A DNA stretch of 64,000 nucleotides, taken from positions 2,110,001 through 2,174,000 of the forward strand of contig NC_088304.1 in NCBI RefSeq assembly GCF_032854445.1, written 5' to 3'. The position numbers and the translations under genes are program-made. This stretch comes from Liolophura sinensis (Eukaryota > Mollusca > Polyplacophora > Chitonida > Chitonidae). This document shows, in pieces, positions 56,755 through 64,000 of this stretch (within the stretch, counting starts at the first letter, position 1; every line of letters begins with the position of its first letter). The notes under the pieces were generated by a model, which ran no database searches, was not told the origin of the DNA, and worked only from the letters and a program-made list of their open reading frames with translations.

Positions 56755-58826
56755 TTTTTCACTTTCAAGCGGGACGGGAGTGTTACAGGGTTAGTGTCTG
56801 GATTGGTTATTTATTCAGAATTAACTACCGGTGTATATATTGTTAAATTGAGTGTAAAAAATTTTGGAAAAATGTACAGTTGTCTGAGTAATATTTCTTT
56901 AAAGTCCCCAGAAAATGATGCTGGGTTTATGCATTTGTATGAGCATATCCGAGCTAAACATAACGATGACATAAAACTAAGCACGTATCTACCTAAACAT
57001 GTAGAATTGCTTCACGGAAAGGCATGGACATTATTAAGAACACACGTAACAGCTAAAGATGTCTATATGACGAGTTTTATGACTCTATTACTTAGTTCAG
57101 TTGCTAACCAAACGTGTTTTGTCCAAACGAGTATAGGCCAGTACACTTTCTGTTTAAACATGCTTACCATAGCACGCGTGATCTTATTGAAAAAGAGGCT
57201 AATCGACTGCTCATTTTTGGGAGAGATGTCGAGAAGTGTCTCCGTATTTAGCAATTGCGGTACTAGTATGTACTGATTGTTTTCATCTTTTCTCATAAAA
57301 TTGTTTGCGTTTAGACAGTGTGTTAATCAGCATGTATGTGTATGATGACTCGCATGTTCATGCAATGTGATAGATGCTGAATCAACCGCCTAACTTTTTC
57401 ACATATTCCTTGAATTTGACATCTTAACGTGAAGAAAGGACTACATTCATGCAATGTGTGCAGAAATACTCAACTGGTATGCCTGTCAGTCACCAACTGT
57501 AATTCGAAGAAAAGCGACCTAAATTTTGAAGTTAGTTTCAATCGATTAAAGGTGTGTTTTCCTTGATTTGAGGAAATATTATCACACTGGCAGAGCGAAT
57601 ATATTTAGGAATCGAAGGGACATCGTGGCTAGAATGTAACAAGATAGCATTGAATGTTCAAGGCAGCACTAACTTACCCGAGGGATACATGTATTCCTAT
57701 ATACTGTGCGCCTGTCTATTTATATGTACCGCGTACCAAAATATTGATATTCATTGTCAACACCAATATACCGAAAATATTTATTTATTATTTCATTTGT
57801 ATTTTCAAGGCAGTGAAAGCCAGATGTGTGTGAAGTGAAATTTGAAGCATGGTTATTACAAACCTATATATTCCATACTACTGGTTTTAAACCAGTTCTA
57901 CTGTTTGAAAATAAAATGAATTCACTAATTTATGTTTCAGATGAGTTGAAGTTGTTGAATGCCCGGAGAAGACAATGTGGAGATGTCCAACAAACTTGAC
58001 CCATTTATGAGTGTTGTACAGGTAATGCAGATTGCCATCTGCCCGTGTACATTCCATGGTTGAGTATTCCATGGTTGAAAGAGAGTAAGGTGAGACTATC
58101 ACCATGAGTATTGTACACACAAATAATGCGAAATCCTTGTTATTTACCCAAAGTATGCACGTAAATGAATAATCAAAATTGACTAATGTTTGAGAATTGT
58201 GTGAGATGCTATTTGCCATTTTTGTACATGTAGTGTACAGGAATAATACAAGCTAATGAATTCCATGCCAGATAACTCTTTAAATAAGTAAAATGTTGAC
58301 CAACAATAGAAACCTTTACTACCTGTTACTAATAATTTACATCTGATAATTCCATGTAACAATAGTTTCCAGAAACATGTTAATTGCTAATGCTGGTATC
58401 TGCTTTGGCAATGGCCAGTTAGTCGTCACCTCTGACGACAACCACACTTGTGATTTCTATAGGAACAACATGACGTGTAACTGAAGATATGTGCTGAGCC
58501 TGAGAGATTTCAGTGATTGACCTAGTGAAGACTCGCCTGGAACTAAGTTGAACTACACGTACCTGTAGTGTTGAATTCAACCAATGATCCTACTGTAGGA
58601 AGCAAACGTGACGTAGGATTTGTGAAAGTGCCTGGTAACTTGTGGCATACAGAAACTCAGTTCATTTTCAGGACAAGACTTACTGTGTCATTAGTTAATT
58701 AACTGCTAATAATGTTTTCCTGGACAATGTTTATGAGTTATATGTTTCTGAAAGTTGTCTGGAACCATTCTAGTAGCAGAGTGACACACATTGAGGTTAT
58801 GGATTGTGCACAAAATACATGTGAAT
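56755..58826 (+). repeat. Duplicated block, copy 2
   Basis: Counterpart of 46247-48327. It additionally keeps a segment at 56895-57060 with a longer open frame (SPENDAGFMHLYEHIRAKHN and following) that is deleted in copy 1. On the minus strand both copies share an open frame with NNQYILVPQLLNTETLLDIS of unknown identity. Confidence 0.88.
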
Positions 58827-58959
58827 AATAATGAAGCATGTAATCAATTTATAGAGATGGTTATGTTTTTTTTCGATTTTGAAATTGCAGTGACGTAATA
58901 TCTGACCAACACACGGCCCTCAAATCAAGGTATCTCCGTTGTTGATATACAATTTCGAT

Positions 58960-59210
58960 TGTTTTGCGACGCATGTTTAGAATACCTTCAGATCTGGCAT
59001 TCGTATCCCAGTGATTTTATGAATTCATTTAGTAAGGTGAATATTTGTGTTGTGAGATCTGGTTTGAAGGTTATGTATAGTCTGAAGTGCAAGTTTACTG
59101 TTGTGTTAGGCTATGTGCAATTAGTTTTCGTTCTTTGCTACGTTTGATGCATTGTTGGAGATAATGCCCTATCGTTTCATCCTGACAGACTGGGCAAGTG
59201 GAGTCAAACG
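58960..59210 (-). pseudogene. LINE C-terminal zinc-knuckle fragment
   Basis: The minus strand reads CGQIRYLKRYRCTFDSTCPV then CQDETIGHYLQQCIKRSKER. The CPVCxxxxxxHYLQQC pattern is the C-terminal CCHC knuckle of LINE ORF2 proteins. A stop lies just upstream (about 59255), so the copy is dead. Continuous on its 5' side with the dispersed repeat at 59196-59385. Confidence 0.7.
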
Positions 59211-59559
59211 TACACCTATATCGTTTGAGGTATCGTATTTGTCCACACGATTTTTATGGATAGTATTTCTAAACGACAAAGCTATATTCATCATTCAGAT
59301 GATTTATTGTAAAGAATGTGACTGACACACTTTTGCTACTCATTTGCTTTACGATTTTGAATAGAGGGCGTATTTGTACCTGACAATGTTTAATGTTATG
59401 GAATAAGCAAGGGATTTGACTGATTTATTTATTTGATTATTGTGTATTACAGAAGTGAGGAATTGTTTGCAAGTGCGTAGGGGGCATCTTGATTTGCACC
59501 TGTCCTTGTGCGTATGCGTGTGTGTGTGTACGTATGTATGCCTGTATGTATGTAAGGGT

Positions 59560-59713
59560 TTAACACCGCCGTAGCGGTGTTTCTTGTGTAACCCAAAAAC
59601 ACTGAACCTTGTTTCGTACCGAATCAAATCCCGAGAATGCACAGCATTGACTCGGTACGAAAGAACGTTCAGGGATATTGGGTTACACAACAAACACCAA
59701 GACGAAGGTGTTA
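59560..59713. mobile_element. Foldback MITE flanked by TTAA
   Basis: TTAACACCGCCGTAGCGGTG, TTTCTTGTGTAACCC at the left is mirrored by GGGTTACACAACAAACACCA, AGACGAAGGTGTTAA at the right, and the inner sequence (ACTGAACC...TCGTACCGA against TCGGTACGA...GTTCAGG) is also inverted. TTAA on both sides fits a piggyBac-type target duplication. Non-coding. Confidence 0.8.
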
Positions 59714-59719
59714 ATGTCT

Positions 59720-60280
59720 ACCACAACATTGAAGAAAATGTGGCAAAAACTGCATATTTCAAGCTGCCATTCTGTTTTACGCCCTCCACAGAAGTCATGC
59801 ATTTTCGACCAATCAACGACAAGCTTGGGCAAAGGCAGTTGACGTACATGTATGTATGACGTCGTGTCTTATCGTTTTGTGATGTAGGAATGTTTTTGAA
59901 TGTAAAAGTTTACTGTATATGCATCATGACATCGAATAGCTGAGCTCAGATTGAAACGTCTTGAAACAAATGTTTCTTTGCCAACGTCATGGCGTCTGTG
60001 AATAAAATATACAAAAATGTAACAAGAAAAGTGATATTTATAAACTGTGCGAAATAACACTTTTATCACTGAAGGAAATGCCCATAGTTCACCATTATAT
60101 AAATCAGGATGCAAACCTAAGTCAAATTCTTTCATTTGCAGACATAAACAGCATGAAATGATATTACTCGGGGAGGTAAACGTACCGGCCGGTGTGTTGC
60201 AATACGCATTTAATGTTGTTTGAAAGGTCATGTCTATGTAATATTTATATTTGCACACGATTGGGAGCTAACAGCAGGGT
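59720..60280. other. Intergenic, nothing recognised
   Basis: No supported feature. Upstream exons of the oxidoreductase gene would be expected here or further left but were not found. Confidence 0.5.
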
Positions 60281-60298
60281 AGAATAACATGGAATCAG

Positions 60299-61979
60299 AG
60301 AAGCGGCTCTGGATGGCGTGGATTGCTTTTCTGATAATGTAAGTCGTCATGGACAATGGATCCAAATCCTTTTCGTGTGTGTCATTATTTGAAGGTTATG
60401 TATGTATATTATTTCACATCCCAAGTACACGTCTAATTCACTCCAGAAAAGTTTTGTCAGAGGTAAACGTCAGAAAGTACGCTTGTGTACCGTGTTTAGT
60501 GGTTGTGTAATCACAGCTCATGTGTTTGTCTAGTGGTTGTATGTTCACAGCTAGTGTGCTTGTCTAGTGGTTATGTATTCACAGCTCGTGCTTTTGTCTA
60601 GTGGTTGTGTATTCAGAGCTCGTGTGTTTGTCTAGTGATTATGTATTCACGGCTCATGCTTTTGTCTAGTGGTTGTGTATTCACAGCTCGTGTTTTTGTC
60701 TTGTGGTTGTGTATTCAGAGCTCGTGTGTTTGTCTAGTGGTTGTGTGCCCAGAGCTCGTGTGCTTGTCAAGTGAATTAGCACATCTGATCTCAGAAGCAC
60801 GTCCCTCTCCTTTGGACGCTTTTCTCTGGGCTCTCTGCTAAGTGTCTTTTCACTCCGTTGTGGTTGCCGCCTGGACAACATACTCAATGTCCCAGATCAG
60901 GATTTTGATACCGGATGTTTCATATTTGTCTTTTTTTATCCAGATTGGCGGGAAATCATTCACCACTGGTGTTAACTCGTTAAGACAGTTTGGCATAATA
61001 GCTGTGTGCGGAGGAGTATCTACTTACAACGCTCAAAAAGGCGGGGAACTGTTGGATGAGATCAAGTGATAATGTTTCTTGGGAAACGTTGTTCTAAAGT
61101 CTTGCTTGCAAAATTAATTGTCAAGGATATTTTCATTACAAGTTAGATTACCATGCTTTTTGAAACTATGAGTCAGTTGTACAGAAATGAAGCGATCTTT
61201 CAGTCTTGCAAGTGCGACCTCCAGCTGAGAGTGACATCCTCACCGGTCGTACGTAGAAAGCTTACTCACAATCTATCCGGCTTCCTCCGACCATAATGCT
61301 GGCCGACGTCGTATAAGTGAAATATTCTTGAGTACAACGTAAAATATTAAGCAAATAAATAAATAAATAAATGTGAAGATGAAGTCACTGGTATGAACTC
61401 AGAGCATACCACTGGGGTTTAGTGTTTGTCCAGGTCATTACCACCTCAACACAGAATTTTTCTTCTGAATGGTAAAGCTTAGCAGTCATCGGAAGATTGG
61501 ATTTGAGGTCACTCACTGGCCTAATTGCTTGACGCGTTCTTCTTGCCACAGCACACTGGCTTTTGACCAATCAGTGTGTAGAAACGAATTTAGGAAAGCA
61601 GAATTGTCAAGTAGCTAACAAATGCTAGTCGATTTCTCCAGGCATTACCGTAAGTCCGACAACGGCCATATATGAGCAAACATCTTGAATCTGCGTTGAA
61701 GTCGACCACATAAATAAACCTGGCATTCTTCTGTTAAAGACTAATGAAATAATACACCACATTTTAAAATTACGGCTTACTTATTTCCTGTTTTTCTCAT
61801 ATTACATTACCCTATTTAAATAGCAAATTAGTGGGCCAAGAACTTAAGATCGAGGGGTTTATTGTTTACCACGGGTTGCCAGAATGCCACCCGACCATCT
61901 GCCAAATGATGCAGTGGTTGGATGAGGAAAGGGACCGTTTTCAGATATCCGGAATTATCGTCTGAAGTTCAACACTTAG
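60299..61979 (+). CDS. Prostaglandin reductase 1-like oxidoreductase, C-terminal exons (partial)
   Basis: PTGR1-type enzymes are cytosolic NADPH-dependent alkenal/15-oxo-prostaglandin reductases of the medium-chain dehydrogenase family. Three exon-like pieces line up: 60299-60338 (EAALDGVDCFSDN, donor GATAAT|GTAAGT), 60952-61065 (IGGKSFTTGVNSLRQFGIIA VCGGVSTYN, acceptor TTTATCCAG, donor ATCAA|GTGATA) and 61824-61965 (QELKIEGFIVYHGLPECHPT ICQMMQWLDEE). These match the DGYDCYFDNVGG, FGRIAICGAISTYN and YQELRMEGFVVYRW segments of PTGR1. Phases of the second and third agree. The Rossmann-fold exons, catalytic Tyr region and the usual FENMPAAFMGML end were not found, and the last piece runs into TGA, so this may be a partial or dying copy. 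The first exon's acceptor is weak. Confidence 0.6.
60497..60775 (+). repeat. 34-bp minisatellite in the oxidoreductase intron
   Basis: About eight units of TAGTGGTTGTGTATTCACAG, CTCGTGTGTTTGTC. Confidence 0.9.
61262..61375 (+). mobile_element. SINE family A 3' fragment
   Basis: CCGGCTTCCTCCGACCATAA, TGCTGGCCGACGTCGTATAA, GTGAAATATTCTTGAGTACA then an AAAT-repeat tail. Confidence 0.85.
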
Positions 61980-62460
61980 GTGTACAAGACCTGTTTCATG
62001 AGCATTAAGCGTAAGCGTGTAGCACAACGTTGCAAAAGAAAGACTGAAATACTCTCTGATATTTATTTGACATGATAGCAAGTTTTTTTTCAGAAGTCAA
62101 CAATGCACACAGTAAAGCGATTGGCCATTTTATAAGTGCACGGTTACATGATATCGGTAAAACCCAATTAGTGCGTATAAAGATACATAAATATCTTGTG
62201 GTCGTCAACACGTAAAATGACTGATAGGATGAACTAATACAGTTGAACACTAATACATACTAATACATACCAATAAAGACGGAATTTGAACCATATTCAG
62301 AAAAACGCCATAATGTCTAACGCAGATTGTGAGCTGCGCAACCTGAAGACGTCTTGAGCTAAATTACGTTTTCTCCAATTTTTGCAGAAATCACCTGTCC
62401 TTTAAAACTGATAAAAAAATAGATAGAGAGTAGCTGAGTACAGAAAGTACCGAAGCACCA
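61980..62460. other. Intergenic, nothing recognised
   Basis: No gene or repeat could be supported in this AT-rich stretch. Confidence 0.5.
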
Positions 62461-62462
62461 GA

Positions 62463-62582
62463 CTGATGAGTGAGTGAGTGAGTGAGTGCTTGGGGTTTAA
62501 CGTCGTACTCAATCACCAGACTGATGAGTGAGTGAGTGAGTGCTTGGGGTTTAACGTCGTACTCAACCACCAGACTGATGAG
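62463..62582 (-). mobile_element. SINE family B tail fragments, tandem
   Basis: GAGTGAGTGCTTGGGGTTTA, ACGTCGTACTCAA occurs twice, separated by the same CACCAGACTGATGAGTG spacer. The tip of a family B SINE was duplicated with its flank. Confidence 0.8.
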
Positions 62583-62635
62583 TGTGTACAGACAGCAGTG
62601 TTTAAAAGAACATAAAAAGGCATCAAATGTTAAGG

Positions 62636-62795
62636 ATATAAAGGTGTCAACTGTTAAGGGAATAAAGGCATCTAATGTTAAGGGAATAAAGGCATCTAAT
62701 GTTATGTAAATAAAGACATCAGATGTTAAAGGAATAAAGGCATCTAATGCAAGTGTTAAGGGAATAAAGGGATCTAATATAAAGGAAATAGGTAT
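62636..62795 (+). repeat. 24-bp short minisatellite
   Basis: Six to seven irregular units of TAAAGGCATCTAATGTTAAG, GGAA. Confidence 0.85.
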
Positions 62796-62879
62796 TCATT
62801 CCGGCTACAACCCTTACAGCCTGCAGCCAGCTGGAAAATATCCACTACATATCCCCCCCCACTTCCCCCCACCACCACC

Positions 62880-62955
62880 ACAATACTTGTCGCCGTCGTT
62901 TAAATGAAATATTCTGGAGTACGTCGCAAAACACCAATCAAATAAATAAATCATT
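62880..62955 (+). mobile_element. SINE family A tail fragment
   Basis: GTCGCCGTCGTTTAAATGAA, ATATTCTGGAGTACGTCGCA, AAACACCAATCAAATAAATA. Confidence 0.75.
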
Positions 62956-63245
62956 AAATAATATCATGACATCCTGTTTGCGTGCCATTGGATGGTTATA
63001 ATTATAGGTCAAGTACGAGAACCCCGTTTCTTCTTGAGAAATGTGCAGTCATCTTCCAGGAGGCAATTACACATGAAACGTATCTGCTATTCACGGAGGT
63101 GACTTTCTTGAAAACAAAAATCCAATTTTACACCACTCGTAACATGCGTCAAGAAATCAAGGGTGAACCGTGAAAGTTCCGAAATGTCGCCGACGGCTGT
63201 AGATCAGTTAGTGGTAGGTTACAACTTTAGTTGTTTCAAGCTTTG

Positions 63246-63437
63246 TTATGGACACTCGGCAGAACTGTTCGTGAAACTGTCATCTGCCAAAGGGGACATC
63301 AGTTCAATCTCCACAAAGCCATTGTTAAACGTTGTGTAGACACTTACTATGGTTATTTTTACCGATAATGTCGTCACAGGCTGAAGCGCAAGACGATCCC
63401 AAAAGGTGCCATTTCTGTCCACGTAAGGCAGGGTAAA
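63246..63437 (-). CDS. Terminal exon of an unidentified gene
   Basis: On the minus strand a strong acceptor (GTGTTATTTTCTAG) opens 63 codons in phase 0, ending TAA: FTLPYVDRNGTFWDRLALQP, VTTLSVKITIVSVYTTFNNG, FVEIELMSPLADDSFTNSSA, ECP. It has no starting Met, so it is a last exon; earlier exons would lie beyond 63437 and none is seen before 64000. The alternating hydrophobic strand pattern with TLSVKITIVSVYTTFNNGFVEIE suggests a beta-sandwich (discoidin/galactose-binding-like) domain, an inference only. There is one NGT and one NSS glycosylation sequon. Confidence 0.6.
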   Translation of the reverse strand, partial: FTLPYVDRNGTFWDRLALQPVTTLSVKITIVSVYTTFNNGFVEIELMSPLADDSFTNSSAECP

Positions 63438-63439
63438 CT

Positions 63440-64000
63440 AGAAAATAACACAAGAATATATGTGAGACTAGCTACCAGTAAGCCTTAGAAATGTACAATT
63501 TCCTCTCACAACCAACTGAGTCGTGCATGGATAATAGCCCACAAACGATGGAACAGAGAATCGACTGGCACATGCAGGGTTATAGCTTACAAACGATGGA
63601 ACATAGCAGTCTAAAAAGGAGAACCGAGTGAGCTGAACACGGAAATAGTCGAAAAACGATTAAAGAGAGCAGTCTAAAGCAGTAAACCGACACGCGCATG
63701 GATATATAAATGACGGGAAAAGCTGTATCAGTTTGAAAACATGAAAACAAATGCGATATTGTGGTATGCGGGACGAAGTGACGGACTTTATACATGTTCT
63801 TCTGATATCGTATAAGGTATGGATATTTGGCATCTATAGAACATGAATGATAAGTTTTGAACTTTTGGAGGTATATCACATCTATAGAACCCAAAAGACT
63901 CATTTTGAACTTTTGGAGAAGAACATATGACACGATGAAGAAGTCAATAACAGAAAAAATACCTCACAATGTGATCAGTTATAAAGGCCTTTGTCATCAA
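63440..64000. other. Window end, nothing recognised
   Basis: A repeated CATCTATAGAAC...TTTTGAACTTTTGGAG pair at 63830-63920 is a short tandem duplication. The open minus frame 63580-63933 has no recognisable domain. Confidence 0.5.

Noticed and set aside
59349-59859. Two open frames on opposite strands around 59.6 kb
   Set aside because: Both cross the palindromic TTAA-flanked element and mirror each other; no coding signal.

Overview
The window is animal nuclear DNA. Genes are split into short exons with GT-AG introns, AT-rich introns and intergenic DNA are packed with minisatellites, tRNA-derived SINEs, foldback MITEs and decayed non-LTR and Penelope-like retroelements. The mix suggests a lophotrochozoan invertebrate, most likely a mollusc or relative. 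This is inferred from the SINE families and from the SMB plus YRNxYC receptor-type ectodomain; the species cannot be read from the sequence.

Region 1 (1-20764, + strand) is the 3' two thirds of a GIT-family gene (ARF-GAP with ankyrin repeats; GRK-interacting scaffold). Fifteen exons join in consistent phase to 584 codons plus stop. They cover the second part of the ankyrin repeats, both Spa2-homology repeats, an acidic linker, the coiled coil and the C-terminal paxillin-binding helical domain. The ArfGAP domain lies upstream of the window. Its introns hold seven sizeable minisatellite arrays (units about 35, 70, 54, 46, 85, 27 and 37 bp). Two of these were clearly seeded by exon sequence together with its splice site.

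Region 2 (about 20765-25548) is 3' UTR/flank with a foldback element and a poly-A-ended retroposon tail. Region 3 (25549-40345) is a tandem duplication of a 7.1-7.6 kb unit (two full copies plus about 90 bp of a third). Each copy carries a decayed LINE reverse transcriptase, a 62/64-bp minisatellite, a SINE, a truncated Penelope-like GIY-YIG endonuclease, a foldback element, a TATA/Inr promoter-like block and a long-TIR MITE. The copies differ mainly in repeat-array length.

Region 4 (40346-56300) holds a minus-strand two-exon gene for a secreted or membrane-anchored protein with a signal peptide, a somatomedin-B-like cysteine cluster and two YRNxYC modules, resembling the ectodomain of lophotrochozoan Mth-like GPCRs but with no seven-helix region. 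It also holds decayed, partly inverted paralogues and a long 52-bp array. A roughly 2-kb block occurs twice (46247-48327 and 56755-58826).

Region 5 (58860-64000) contains LINE remnants, a TTAA-flanked foldback element, the C-terminal exons of a prostaglandin reductase 1-like oxidoreductase on +, and the terminal exon of an unidentified minus-strand gene at 63246-63437. No rRNA, tRNA gene or CRISPR array was seen. All exon limits are read from splice consensus and protein similarity recalled from family knowledge; nothing was aligned by program.
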